NCBI RefSeq assembly: GCF_002374315.1 | Contig: NZ_NWUX01000002.1 | Span: 363,730 to 427,729 of the forward strand | Direction of reading: 5' to 3' | Length of the DNA: 64,000 nucleotides | From: Vreelandella nigrificans | GTDB taxonomy: Bacteria > Pseudomonadota > Gammaproteobacteria > Pseudomonadales > Halomonadaceae | Shown here: in pieces, positions 18,929 to 27,677 of the stretch | How the letters are laid out: the number at the start of each line of letters is the position of its first letter | Numbering within the stretch: the stretch's first letter is position 1 | Translations under genes and position numbers: made by a program | Notes under the pieces: generated by a model | The model's database searches: none | The model's input: the letters and a program-made list of their open reading frames with translations, nothing else | What the model was told of the DNA's origin: nothing

Positions 18929-19966
18929 ATGACGATCAGAAAGACCCTGCTAACCCTTGTCGCAAAAAAACGGGCAAAACTCCTCTCTACGGGTAGCATG
19001 ATGGCATTGTGCCTGGGGGCCAGCGTAGCGCTTGCCCCGCTCACTCTGCACGCGCAGACCTTTGAGTCCACTCAGCGCCAAATGCTGGATAATGTCGTTG
19101 CCGTGGTTAACGATGGCGTCATTATGCGCAGTGAGCTAAACGACCGCATTGCTCAGGTTGAGCAGCAAGCCGCGGCCCAGGGGGGCAACTTGCCGCCACG
19201 CTCTCAGTTGGCTGAGCAAGTGCTCGAACGCATGGTGATGGAGGAAATTCAACTGCAGATGGCGAGTCAAGCTAGCTTGAGCGTTGACGATACCGAGCTG
19301 AACCGCCAACTGAGAACGATTGCTGAGTCAAACGGCATGACGTTGGATGAGTTTGCCGACGCGGTGGAAGCCGACGGGATGAGCTTGGCCAATGTGCGCG
19401 AAGATATTCGCCGTGAAATGCTGATGCGCCAGGTGCAGCAGCGTCGTGTTAGCCAGCGTGTTGCTGTAAGTGAGCGCGATGTTGAGCGCTTTCTAAGCCA
19501 GCAGGGCACGCAGCAGGGGCAGGCCTTTATCGAAGAAACGCGTGCACGCCATGTGCTGGTCGAGCTGACCCCCACGCGTAATGAGAACCAAGCGCGCGCC
19601 AGAGCTGAGCAAGCGCTCCAGCGCCTGCAGCAAGGTGATGATTTTGCAGCGGTAGCCCGTCAGTTTAGTGATGACCATGGCAGTGCAATGAATGGCGGTG
19701 AGCTTGGTTGGGTGCGCCCAGGGCAAACAGTACCTGCCTTTGAGGAGGCGATGGGCTCGCTCGCGACTAATCAAATCTCTCAGCCTGTGCGTTCACAGTT
19801 TGGTTACCATGTCATTGAAGTGCTGGAGCGTCGTCGCCAGGATGTCACCGAAGAGAGTCGTCGCGAGCAAGTGCGTCAAGCGATTTTCCAGCGTCGGGCG
19901 AATGAAGAGCTCCAGGTCTGGCAGAATGAGATTCGTGAGCAAGCCTTTGTGGATATTCGTCTTTAA
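18929..19966 (+). CDS. surA: Periplasmic chaperone/peptidyl-prolyl isomerase SurA with a single parvulin domain
   Basis: A 345-residue periplasmic chaperone for outer-membrane proteins. The signal ends at LHAQ (about 43). The SurA N-domain (about 50-195) contains NVVAVVNDGVIMRSELNDRI. Only one parvulin domain follows (about 205-303: RARHVLVELTP, FAAVARQFSDDHGSA, NGGELGWVRPG, FGYHVIEVLE), then a C-terminal helix. E. coli SurA is about 428 residues with two parvulin domains; the copy kept here resembles the active second one. The locus is certain from lptD and pdxA on either side. Confidence 0.92.
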   Translation: MTIRKTLLTLVAKKRAKLLSTGSMMALCLGASVALAPLTLHAQTFESTQRQMLDNVVAVVNDGVIMRSELNDRIAQVEQQAAAQGGNLPPRSQLAEQVLERMVMEEIQLQMASQASLSVDDTELNRQLRTIAESNGMTLDEFADAVEADGMSLANVREDIRREMLMRQVQQRRVSQRVAVSERDVERFLSQQGTQQGQAFIEETRARHVLVELTPTRNENQARARAEQALQRLQQGDDFAAVARQFSDDHGSAMNGGELGWVRPGQTVPAFEEAMGSLATNQISQPVRSQFGYHVIEVLERRRQDVTEESRREQVRQAIFQRRANEELQVWQNEIREQAFVDIRL

Positions 19967-21027
19967 TGCCTAGCCATCCACGCTCGCCGCTGTTGATCAC
20001 CACCGGCGAGCCAGCGGGCATTGGCCCTGAGTTAGTGCTGATGCTGGCGGCTCAGGGCAGGCTGCCTGATCGTACTCTTGCAGTGGGTGATCCTGACATG
20101 CTGCGCCAGCGGGCCGCTCTGCTGGCGCTAGATGTAGAGGTTGTAGAAGCTGCACCAGAGGAGGGTGTAGCTTCTTCCAAGGGGCGCTTGGTGGTGTCTC
20201 CAGTATGGCTGGAAGCACCTGTGAGCCCTGGTGTGTTAAACCCTGCCAATGCACGCTATGTACTGAATACGTTGCAGGTTGCCGTTGATGCCTGCCTGCA
20301 AGGCCGTGCCGCCGCGATGGTCACTGCTCCGCTGCATAAAGGGGTGATTATTGAAGGTGGCTTTGCCAACTTCACTGGCCACACTGAGTGGCTGCGGGAT
20401 GCCTGTGGCGTGGATGAGGTCGTTATGGTGTTGGCCACCGACAAAGCGTTGCACGCCCAAGCCAGAAGTTGGAACGGCAGCGGCGACCTGAGGGTTGCTC
20501 TGGTCACCACGCATTTGCCGCTGCGCGATGTGGCGGATGCGATTACCTATGAGCGGGTTCAACGCGTCAGTCGTTTGCTGGTGGAAGACCTAAAGCGCCA
20601 GTTCGGGATTGCTGAGCCGCGCATTGCGGTATGTGGCTTAAATCCCCATGCTGGAGAAGATGGCCATCTGGGCCGGGAAGAACTGGAAATAATCACTCCG
20701 GCGCTCAATGCGCTGCGCGCTGAGGGTTTGGCCATACAAGGTCCTCTACCCGCCGATACGCTATTCACGCCACGGCATTTGGCAGGCGTTGATGCGGTAT
20801 TGGCGATGTATCATGACCAAGGGCTTGCAGTGCTAAAATACGCAGGTTTTGGGCAGGCAGCCAATATTACCCTTGGTTTGCCTCTGGTGCGTACTTCGGT
20901 TGATCATGGCACTGCGCTTGACCTTGCCGGGCGTGGTGTTGCCGACCCCAGTAGCCTCGCCGTTGCGCTGAACTTAGCGTGCCGCCTGGCTGATCAGCGG
21001 GCACAGTCTGTTCATTCAGGCAATTAG
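19966..21027 (+). CDS. pdxA: 4-hydroxythreonine-4-phosphate dehydrogenase
   Basis: PdxA (353 aa) oxidises 4-phosphohydroxythreonine in the DXP-dependent route to pyridoxal phosphate. TTGEPAGIGPEL opens the protein; TAPLHKGVIIEGG, NFTGHTEWL, CGLNPHAGEDGHLG and the C-terminal MYHDQGLAVLKYAGFGQAAN (metal-binding histidines) are diagnostic. Its ATG overlaps the surA stop (TAATG), so the two are translationally coupled. Confidence 0.96.
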   Translation: MPSHPRSPLLITTGEPAGIGPELVLMLAAQGRLPDRTLAVGDPDMLRQRAALLALDVEVVEAAPEEGVASSKGRLVVSPVWLEAPVSPGVLNPANARYVLNTLQVAVDACLQGRAAAMVTAPLHKGVIIEGGFANFTGHTEWLRDACGVDEVVMVLATDKALHAQARSWNGSGDLRVALVTTHLPLRDVADAITYERVQRVSRLLVEDLKRQFGIAEPRIAVCGLNPHAGEDGHLGREELEIITPALNALRAEGLAIQGPLPADTLFTPRHLAGVDAVLAMYHDQGLAVLKYAGFGQAANITLGLPLVRTSVDHGTALDLAGRGVADPSSLAVALNLACRLADQRAQSVHSGN

Positions 21028-21114
21028 TTAATACAGTCAACGCATATCTGAACTCATGCGTTCAGCTCATTTACAGTAAACTTCATGAATTATTCTCCCA
21101 AGGATCACTGTTAG

Positions 21115-21945
21115 ATGTCTCAAGTGCCCCAGCAGCACCGCGCTCGTAAACGTTTCGGCCAGAACTTTTTGCGCGACCTCGGTATTATCTCGCGTATTGT
21201 CCGCTCTATCGGGCCGCGCGATGGTGATCGTCTTGTCGAAATTGGCCCTGGTCAAGGAGCGCTTACTGCCCCACTGTTGGAGGCCACAGGTAAGCTGGAG
21301 GTAATTGAGTTAGACCGTGACCTGATTCCCGGCCTGCGTGTACAGTTTTTCAACTACCCCGAGTTTGTGATCCATGAAGGCGACGCGCTGAAGTTTGATT
21401 TCGCCGCGCTGAAAGGTGATGGCCCGGCACTGCGTGTGGTTGGTAATCTGCCCTACAACATCTCCACGCCATTAATTGTGCATTTGCTGACGATGGGCAA
21501 TGCCATTGCGGATATGCACTTTATGCTGCAAAAAGAGGTGGTGGAGCGGTTGGCCGCCGAGCCTGGCAGTACCGACTGGGGTCGCCTGTCGGTGATGGCT
21601 CAGTACTACTGCCATGTGGATCAGCTGTTTATTGTGCCTCCGGAAGCGTTTGTGCCGCGGCCGAAAGTTGATTCTGCCATCGTTAGGCTGACACCTCACG
21701 ACAGTTTGCCCCATACCGCTGATGACCCAGCGTTACTGTTTGAATTGGTCAAACTAGCCTTTGGTCAGCGGCGAAAAACGCTGCGTAATAACCTTAAAGG
21801 CCGGGTGAGCGTAGAGACCCTGGAAGCACTAGGGATTGACCCTGTTCGTCGTCCGCAAACATTAAGTGTTGAGGAGTACGTGACTATTGCTAATCGAGTC
21901 GCTGCCGACGAAGCCCAAGCTGGCACGGGGAGCGATAAGGGGTGA
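21115..21945 (+). CDS. rsmA: 16S rRNA (adenine1518/1519-N6)-dimethyltransferase
   Basis: RsmA/KsgA (276 aa) dimethylates two adenines in helix 45 of 16S rRNA. RKRFGQNFLRD at the start, the SAM loop VEIGPGQGALT, the catalytic VVGNLPYNISTPL and the basic C-terminal FGQRRKTLRNNLKG are all intact. AAGGATC lies upstream at wide spacing. An 87-nt gap separates it from pdxA and could hold an internal promoter. Its stop overlaps the apaG GTG start. Confidence 0.96.
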   Translation: MSQVPQQHRARKRFGQNFLRDLGIISRIVRSIGPRDGDRLVEIGPGQGALTAPLLEATGKLEVIELDRDLIPGLRVQFFNYPEFVIHEGDALKFDFAALKGDGPALRVVGNLPYNISTPLIVHLLTMGNAIADMHFMLQKEVVERLAAEPGSTDWGRLSVMAQYYCHVDQLFIVPPEAFVPRPKVDSAIVRLTPHDSLPHTADDPALLFELVKLAFGQRRKTLRNNLKGRVSVETLEALGIDPVRRPQTLSVEEYVTIANRVAADEAQAGTGSDKG

Positions 21946-22319
21946 GTGGGCTAGCTATCGAGGTCAGTGTAATGCCAGAGTACTGCGCCTCCGAATCAAA
22001 TGATGCTGAGTCGCGCTATGTCTTTAGCTATACCGTCACGGTACATAATCAGAGCCCACATAGTGTGCAGCTAATGGCGCGTTACTGGAAAATCACCCAA
22101 GGTGGTGGCGATAGTCAGGAAGTGCGTGGCAAAGGGGTAGTAGGGCAGCAGCCGCTGATTGGCCCAGGACAGTACTTTCGTTACACCAGTCGGGCTATCT
22201 TACAGACGCCTGTTGGAGTGATGGAAGGTGCTTACACGCTGCTTAACACTTATACCCAACGCGTCTTCGATGTGCCTATTGTACCTTTTCGACTAGCAGT
22301 GCCACGCCAGCTTCATTGA
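21942..22319 (+). CDS. apaG: ApaG/DUF525 domain protein
   Basis: A 125-residue fibronectin-III-like fold protein with the family core VTVHNQSPHSVQLMARYW, then GKGVVGQQPLIGPGQ and GVMEGAYTL. Length is the usual one. It starts at GTG 21942 inside the rsmA stop (GTGA). Its biochemical role is unsettled; it is almost always encoded with rsmA and apaH, as here. Confidence 0.95.
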   Translation: MSGLAIEVSVMPEYCASESNDAESRYVFSYTVTVHNQSPHSVQLMARYWKITQGGGDSQEVRGKGVVGQQPLIGPGQYFRYTSRAILQTPVGVMEGAYTLLNTYTQRVFDVPIVPFRLAVPRQLH

Positions 22320-22344
22320 TGACTTTTTCCTAAGGGTGTAGCCC

Positions 22345-23163
22345 ATGAGCACTTACGTCATTGGCGACCTGCACGGTTGTCATGCCGAGTTCGTCAGCCT
22401 GCTTGAACAGCTTAACTTTAATCCCATCAACGATACGCTTTGGTTGGTAGGAGATTTGATTAACCGTGGGCCTGGTTCGTTGGCCTGCTTACGAGAAGTT
22501 AAGGCGTTGGGCAGTGCGGTACGCTGCGTGTTGGGCAACCATGATTTCCACCTGCTAGTGGTGGCCCGCGGGGGTGGGAAGCTTAAAAAGCATGATACTC
22601 TTAGTGATATTCTCTCTGCGCCAGATCGCGAAGCGCTGCTGGACTGGTTGCAAAGCCAGCCCCTGGCGGTTAATGAAGGCAACACGTTGATGACTCATGC
22701 TGGTGTGCTGCCAACCTGGAGCGTCCAGCAAACGCTATCGCTTAGCCAAGAGGTTCAGGAGGTACTAATGGGCGAATGCTCGGGAGCCTTCTTAACCCAG
22801 CTATTTGGCAACCAGCCAGACCGGTTCGATAATCAATTAGAAGGTGTCGACCGACTACGCTGCATTGTTAATGTACTAACGCGGATGCGCTTTATTGATG
22901 ATCAGGGGCGGTTAGATTTTGCCGCTAAAGAGGGGCTAGAGAGTGCTCCGGAAGGTTTTTATCCCTGGTTTCAGTACCCACGAAGCGACGCAGCGCAGCT
23001 ACTATTTGGGCACTGGGCAGCGCTGGAAGGCCAAACGTTTGGGGCAAAGGTGAACGTTAGCGCTATTGACACTGGCTGCGTTTGGGGCGGCTCGCTGACG
23101 GCGCTTAATCTAGATACGGGTGAACGCATTAGCGTACCTAGTCAGCAAGTTAGAGGTTATTGA
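22345..23163 (+). CDS. apaH: Symmetrical bis(5'-nucleosyl)-tetraphosphatase
   Basis: ApaH (272 aa) hydrolyses Ap4A to two ADP and also removes Np4 caps from RNA in E. coli. It is a PPP-family metallophosphatase: [39 protein letters not shown] and [10 protein letters not shown] hold the metal ligands. [10 protein letters not shown] and [13 protein letters not shown] close the site. AAGGGTG precedes the ATG. The gene continues the lptD operon into cca. Confidence 0.96.
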   Translation: MSTYVIGDLHGCHAEFVSLLEQLNFNPINDTLWLVGDLINRGPGSLACLREVKALGSAVRCVLGNHDFHLLVVARGGGKLKKHDTLSDILSAPDREALLDWLQSQPLAVNEGNTLMTHAGVLPTWSVQQTLSLSQEVQEVLMGECSGAFLTQLFGNQPDRFDNQLEGVDRLRCIVNVLTRMRFIDDQGRLDFAAKEGLESAPEGFYPWFQYPRSDAAQLLFGHWAALEGQTFGAKVNVSAIDTGCVWGGSLTALNLDTGERISVPSQQVRGY

Positions 23164-23164
23164 C

Positions 23165-24280
23165 GTGTTCAAGGAAGACCCTCGCATAAAAGGGCTTGAG
23201 GTTTATCGCGTGGGAGGGGCTGTGCGCGATGAGTTGCTGGGTTGGCCTGTTTACGATAACGATTGGGTGGTGGTTGGTGCGACACCTGAGGCGATGCGCA
23301 AACGGGGCTTTAAGCCTGTGGGTCGCGACTTTCCAGTATTTCTGCATCCTGAAACAGCCGAAGAGTATGCGCTAGCCCGTACTGAGCGAAAATCGGGCCA
23401 TGGTTATGGCGGTTTCGAGGTGCATGCTAGCCCAGATGTCACCTTAGAAGAGGATTTGCTACGGCGGGATTTAACCATTAATGCTATTGCTCAGCGCGCC
23501 GATGGGCTGCTAACTGACCCATTCAATGGTCAGCAAGATCTCCAAAATCGTCTGTTACGCCATGTTTCTCCGGCGTTTAGTGAGGATCCCTTGCGGGTGT
23601 TGCGTACCGCACGCTTTTTGGCCCGTTATGCCAACTTAGGGTTCTCCATCGCTGCTGAAACCCTTGATCTCATGCAGCAGGTGAGTAACAGCGGAGAACT
23701 TGAGCACTTGGCAGCAGAGCGTGTGTGGGTCGAAACCGAAAAAGCACTGGCTGAGCCAAACCCTGAAATCTACTTCACCACGCTGCAACACTGTGGAGCA
23801 TTGAGCGTTTGGTGGCCAGAGCTAAACGAGCATTTATCCGCAGGTTTAACACGACTGAAGCAGGTGCCAGAGCAGTCAAACTTGCCCTTGGCTCACTGGC
23901 GCTATGCGTTGCTGGTATCCGTGCTGGATAGCACGCAGCGCGATGCGCTTACCAGACGGCTGCGGTTACCTAATGCAGTCGCCCAACTTGCCTGTCATGT
24001 AGCGCTTAGCCTGAGCCTGGTAGCTGCCCCGCTGACCGACGAGCGTGTGTTGCATTGGTTGGAGCGTTTAGATGGTTGGCGAAAGCCCAAGCAAGTTGAG
24101 GCTCAGCTAAAGCTGATTCGCCAAATAAATAGTGCCGACGAGGCGCTGCTGCTGAGTGCTTGGCAGGCAGCTAGGGCGGTTGACCCTCAGGCGCTTGTAA
24201 GTGAGGGGCTACGTGGCGGTGCACTTGGTGAGGCGCTACGCGCACGGCGCCAACTAGCGGTCGCCCATGCGCTAATCTAA
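23165..24280 (+). CDS. cca: CCA tRNA nucleotidyltransferase
   Basis: A 371-residue enzyme that adds or repairs the 3'-terminal CCA of tRNAs. [20 protein letters not shown] carries the nucleotidyltransferase motif with the metal-binding aspartates, followed by [46 protein letters not shown] and [14 protein letters not shown]. It is shorter than E. coli Cca and I see no clear C-terminal HD phosphohydrolase motif. The likely start is GTG 23165 with AGAGGT upstream, one base after the apaH stop. Confidence 0.93.
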   Translation: MFKEDPRIKGLEVYRVGGAVRDELLGWPVYDNDWVVVGATPEAMRKRGFKPVGRDFPVFLHPETAEEYALARTERKSGHGYGGFEVHASPDVTLEEDLLRRDLTINAIAQRADGLLTDPFNGQQDLQNRLLRHVSPAFSEDPLRVLRTARFLARYANLGFSIAAETLDLMQQVSNSGELEHLAAERVWVETEKALAEPNPEIYFTTLQHCGALSVWWPELNEHLSAGLTRLKQVPEQSNLPLAHWRYALLVSVLDSTQRDALTRRLRLPNAVAQLACHVALSLSLVAAPLTDERVLHWLERLDGWRKPKQVEAQLKLIRQINSADEALLLSAWQAARAVDPQALVSEGLRGGALGEALRARRQLAVAHALI

Positions 24281-24296
24281 TCGTTTAATCTGCATG

Positions 24297-24842
24297 CTAC
24301 CTTGCTTGAGCAATCCGTGGCTGCAGGTCTGCTTGGGAGATCCAGCGCTCCCGCCAGTAGAAATCCACCGCCCATAAGCGCTGGTCTCCTAAGTGAAAGT
24401 GCTGCCATAGGGTGGCATATGGGGTTAGGCAATAGGGGTGGCGCTCGTTTGGCAGCAGCTCTGCTAGTGGCTGTAGTACAAAGGCGTTGCGGGTGATTTC
24501 GGCGCGTGGAAGCGTGACGCCATCAATGGTGCCACAGGCGTTGCCGACGGTCAGTAAGTCAATATCCAGTGCGCGTGGGCTGCACTTAACCATCTCAGGG
24601 GTACGGCCATGGGCAATTTCAAGCTGTTTTGACCACGCCTGTAGCTCACCTGCCGACCAGTTGCTATGAAATGCCACCACTAGGTTGTAGAAATTGCGAC
24701 TGTCTTTAAAGCCAACCGGCTCGCTTTCAAAGATGCGTGATATTTGTAGGTTACCAAACGTATCTTCCAGCGCATCCAGACACAAGCGAATATGGGTGTC
24801 GGGATCGATATTGCTGCCTAAACTGACAGTCACCAAGTTCAT
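24297..24842 (-). CDS. folK: 2-amino-4-hydroxy-6-hydroxymethyldihydropteridine pyrophosphokinase
   Basis: FolK (181 aa) transfers pyrophosphate from ATP to 6-hydroxymethyl-dihydropterin in folate synthesis. VSLGSNIDPDTHIRL starts the fold, and PRALDIDLLTVG contains the paired metal-binding aspartates. LPRAEITRNAFVLQPLAELL is a standard segment. It is convergent with cca, 16 nt away, and its ATG overlaps the folB stop, giving a folB-folK unit. Confidence 0.94.
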   Translation of the reverse strand: MNLVTVSLGSNIDPDTHIRLCLDALEDTFGNLQISRIFESEPVGFKDSRNFYNLVVAFHSNWSAGELQAWSKQLEIAHGRTPEMVKCSPRALDIDLLTVGNACGTIDGVTLPRAEITRNAFVLQPLAELLPNERHPYCLTPYATLWQHFHLGDQRLWAVDFYWRERWISQADLQPRIAQAR

Positions 24843-25219
24843 GAATACATTGCCTCGATGGCCTCCGGGGGCGTGCCACGGGTAATTTCAAGCCCAACAC
24901 TTGCCGCTTGAGGAACGGCACCTGGTTTACGTACGGTAAGTCGCAACCAGCTAATCGAAAATTCATGGCGCAAACATTCGGCGAGTCGTTCGGCAAATGT
25001 TTCTACTAGGGCAAACTGGTGCTCATCAGCGAATCGCTGGATTCGCTGGCAAATAGCGGCATAATCAAGCGTTAGGCGTAAATTATCGGCCGCCGCTGCA
25101 GGGCGTATATCCGTTGCAAGTGACAAGTCCAAACGCAGCGATTGAACAATAGTGCGCTCCCAATCGTACACCCCGATCACGGTGTCTACTGCTAATGCTT
25201 CGATCAAAATGCGATCCAT
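24839..25219 (-). CDS. folB: Dihydroneopterin aldolase
   Basis: FolB (126 aa) cleaves dihydroneopterin to 6-hydroxymethyl-dihydropterin, just before FolK. DRILIEALAVDTVIGVYDWER includes the conserved substrate-binding glutamate region (split here: I-E-A-L and GVYDWER). LDYAAICQRI, LVETFAERLAE and RLTVRKPGAVP complete the family pattern. GGAAGG lies before the ATG. It is divergent from plsY across a 183-nt gap. Confidence 0.93.
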   Translation of the reverse strand: MDRILIEALAVDTVIGVYDWERTIVQSLRLDLSLATDIRPAAAADNLRLTLDYAAICQRIQRFADEHQFALVETFAERLAECLRHEFSISWLRLTVRKPGAVPQAASVGLEITRGTPPEAIEAMYS

Positions 25220-25402
25220 GAGCCTTCCTCTAGCGGCAACAAGCGGGCGATTGTACTGGAGGATGACGCTAAACGACAGTAAGGCGATGGATTGGGTGAT
25301 GGCTATTTCATTAAAGCTATTTCATCGGAGCTATTTCAGAGCTAACTCTAACAGGGTGAGTAATGCCAAAGTTAGCGCCACCAGCAATAAAGTGAGCAGG
25401 CC

Positions 25403-25966
25403 ATGATGTTGATAGTGCTGGGTTACCTGAGTGGGAGTTGGCTAGCGGCGCTAAGTGTGTGTCGCTTGGCGGGGGTAGCAGACCCGAGGTATCACGGCTC
25501 ATGTAACCCGGGGTTTTCGAACGTACTGCGCCTTTACGGGCCGCGTTTAGCAGCGGCGACTCTGCTGTTAGATGCACTCAAAGCAGTGCCAGTAGTGCTG
25601 GCGGCTAAGCTGCTGGCGTTGCCTATTTGGTTGCAGGGGGCGGTGGGTTTGGCGGTACTGCTAGGCCACAGTTACCCGTTATGGCATGGATTTCGCGGGG
25701 GGAAAGCCGTCGCTAGCGCTTTTGGGGTGCTGCTAGTGTTGGTACCCAGTGTGGCCCTGCTAAGCGCGGTTTGTTGGGCGCTGTTGGCGTGGCGGTTGCG
25801 CACGGCGGCTGCCGCATCGCTGGTCAGTGCGTTAATTGCGCCTTTGGTGTGCTTTTGGCTGGCACCCGCTTATGTTGGTGTAGTTGGCGGGCTTAGCGTA
25901 CTGGTGCTGGCCCGCCACTGGTTAAATATTCGCCGTTTACGTCGGGGTGAGGAGCCTAACCTTTGA
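25403..25966 (+). CDS. plsY: Glycerol-3-phosphate acyltransferase PlsY, divergent signature
   Basis: A 187-residue inner-membrane protein that acylates glycerol-3-phosphate using acyl-phosphate. About five membrane segments are seen. The family motifs are recognisable but altered: HGSCNPGFSNVLR (residues 31-43) where relatives have GS(G/K)NPGATNVLR, and FRGGKAVASAFG (96-107) where GGKGVAT is usual. The third motif RHWLNIRRLRRGEEPNL is normal. Position between folB and tsaD is the conserved plsY locus. ATG 25403 or 25406 may be used. Confidence 0.88.
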   Translation: MMLIVLGYLSGSWLAALSVCRLAGVADPRYHGSCNPGFSNVLRLYGPRLAAATLLLDALKAVPVVLAAKLLALPIWLQGAVGLAVLLGHSYPLWHGFRGGKAVASAFGVLLVLVPSVALLSAVCWALLAWRLRTAAAASLVSALIAPLVCFWLAPAYVGVVGGLSVLVLARHWLNIRRLRRGEEPNL

Positions 25967-25968
25967 GG

Positions 25969-27018
25969 CTAGCGGGCAGAAGGCGGTAATAAAGTGTCTA
26001 GTGGCCAGCGGGGTGTTGCCTTCATGATACCGTCTTCATCTCGCTCGCCTGCGGCTAGGCGTTGAGCGCCAACATAGGCAATCATGGCGCCATTATCGGT
26101 ACAAAAACGACCGCGGGGATAGTAGGCGCGGGCGTTGCGTTTTTCGGTTTCGAGCGCTAACCGTTCACGCAGCCGTGTGTTAGCGCTAACACCACCCGCC
26201 ATTACAATGCGCTTCAATCCCGTTTGGTCCAGTGCTCGGCGGCACTTGATAACCAGTGTGTCTACCACGGCTTCTTCAAATGCCCGGGCTATATCGGCGC
26301 GTGCCTGACTATCCAGCTCGCCTGCTGCCTCTAGCTGACGAATAGCGGTGAGTGTGTGGGTCTTTAAGCCGGAAAAGCTGAAGTCCAGGCCGGGACGATC
26401 TGTCATGGGGCGCGGAAAGCGAAATCGCTTGGGGTCGCCTTGCTCGGCAAGTTTGGCAATGAGCGGACCGCCAGGGTAGGCCAAGCCCAACATTTTAGCA
26501 GCCTTATCGAACGCTTCGCCGGCGGCGTCGTCGACTGATTCGCCAAGTAGTTGGTAGTGGCCCAGGCCTTTAACCTCCACAAGTTGCGTGTGCCCGCCGG
26601 AGACTAACAGTGCTACAAACGGAAATTCTGGTGCGTCATCCTCAAGCATTGGGGCCAGTAGGTGGCCTTCCATATGGTGAACGCCAAGCACGGGAATGTT
26701 TAAAGCCCGTGCCATCCCATGGGCAGTACTGGCACCTACCATCAGGGCACCCACTAGGCCTGGACCCGCAGTATAAGCAATACCATCTAGGTCGCGCCGG
26801 GTGAGCTGGGCCTCGTGCAGCACTTGGTCAATTAACGGTAGCAGCTTGCGGGTGTGGTCCCTTGATGCAAGTTCGGGCACCACTCCGCCGTATTCCGCAT
26901 GCATGGCAATTTGGCTGTAGAGTGCATCAGCCAACAGGCCGCTGCCGCCAGTTTGCGTGGCGTCATAGATCGCGACGCCAGTTTCGTCGCAAGACGTTTC
27001 AATGCCCAATACGCGCAT
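25969..27018 (-). CDS. tsaD: tRNA N6-threonylcarbamoyladenosine transferase subunit TsaD
   Basis: TsaD (349 aa) transfers the threonylcarbamoyl group to A37 of ANN-decoding tRNAs with TsaB and Tsa[20 protein letters not shown] begins the ASKHA fold. The metal-binding His115 and His119 lie in [46 protein letters not shown] and the C-terminal [11 protein letters not shown] and [12 protein letters not shown] are all present. It is divergent from rpsU and convergent with plsY. Confidence 0.96.
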   Translation of the reverse strand: MRVLGIETSCDETGVAIYDATQTGGSGLLADALYSQIAMHAEYGGVVPELASRDHTRKLLPLIDQVLHEAQLTRRDLDGIAYTAGPGLVGALMVGASTAHGMARALNIPVLGVHHMEGHLLAPMLEDDAPEFPFVALLVSGGHTQLVEVKGLGHYQLLGESVDDAAGEAFDKAAKMLGLAYPGGPLIAKLAEQGDPKRFRFPRPMTDRPGLDFSFSGLKTHTLTAIRQLEAAGELDSQARADIARAFEEAVVDTLVIKCRRALDQTGLKRIVMAGGVSANTRLRERLALETEKRNARAYYPRGRFCTDNGAMIAYVGAQRLAAGERDEDGIMKATPRWPLDTLLPPSAR

Positions 27019-27100
27019 AACAATAGAACCCGTTGGAAATAGTCGGAGTGGAAAATAGTCAGAAAGGCGTCAGTAATCGTTAAGCGGCTTAGTCTAGCAT

Positions 27101-27129
27101 TTGCAAAGATCGTCAACCACGACTAGACT
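27101..27129 (+). promoter_or_regulatory. Candidate sigma-70 promoter for rpsU-dnaG-rpoD
   Basis: TTGCAA (27101-27106) and TAGACT (27124-27129) are separated by 17 bp in the tsaD-rpsU divergent gap. This would leave a leader of roughly 100 nt before rpsU. Pattern match only. Confidence 0.4.
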
Positions 27130-27232
27130 ACTGTGCGCTGTAAAACTGGGTCGTACATTGTGTCTGCAGTTCCTGCATGTACAGTGTGCGTACTATCCGA
27201 ACTCAAGACTCCTTAAGGTAGGTGAGTGCTTA

Positions 27233-27448
27233 ATGCCTTCTGTAAAAGTACGTGATAACGAGCCGTTTGACGTCGCCCTGCGTCGCTTCAAGCGTTCTTG
27301 CGAAAAAGCTGGCGTTCTCTCTGAAGTACGTCGTCGCGAGCACTACGAGAAGCCGACTGCTGAGCGTAAGCGCAAAGCGGCAGCTGCCGTAAAACGTCAT
27401 GCTAAGAAGTTGCAGCGTGAGCGTAAGCGTTTCGAACGGCTCTATTGA
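27233..27448 (+). CDS. rpsU: 30S ribosomal protein S21
   Basis: The 71-residue bS21, a basic protein of the small subunit platform that helps initiation. [20 protein letters not shown], then [19 protein letters not shown] and the lysine/arginine-rich tail ERKRFERLY are nearly invariant in gammaproteobacteria. ATG 27233 has AAGGTAGG upstream. It heads the macromolecular synthesis operon rpsU-dnaG-rpoD. Confidence 0.98.
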   Translation: MPSVKVRDNEPFDVALRRFKRSCEKAGVLSEVRRREHYEKPTAERKRKAAAAVKRHAKKLQRERKRFERLY

Positions 27449-27504
27449 TCCGTACCTGGGGGTAGCCAGCGTTGTTAGCTGGTTATCTCAAGAGGGATGC
27501 CAAG

Positions 27505-27534
27505 CGGCCGCCACTAGGTGGCCGTTTGTTTTTC
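27505..27534 (+). terminator. Terminator between rpsU and dnaG
   Basis: CGGCCGCC (27505-27512) pairs with GGTGGCCG (27517-27524; one G-T wobble) around a 4-nt loop and is followed by a T-rich run. In E. coli a terminator at the same place lets rpsU be expressed above dnaG, so partial termination here is expected. Confidence 0.75.
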
Positions 27535-27677
27535 GTTTTATGTGTTAAGTTGTTGCATTGTTTTTGCTGCATTGTTTTGTTGAATTGTTTTTGTTGCGTT
27601 GTTTAAGGTGATCAGGCACGCCGCCTAATGACATTAAACACGCCTGCAAGCGCTTCGCGCGAGGATGCCCGCAGTCC

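Noticed and set aside
23165..24280. Cca looked truncated because no HD domain is seen
   Set aside because: Many proteobacterial Cca proteins are shorter and lack the HD domain; the catalytic head is intact.
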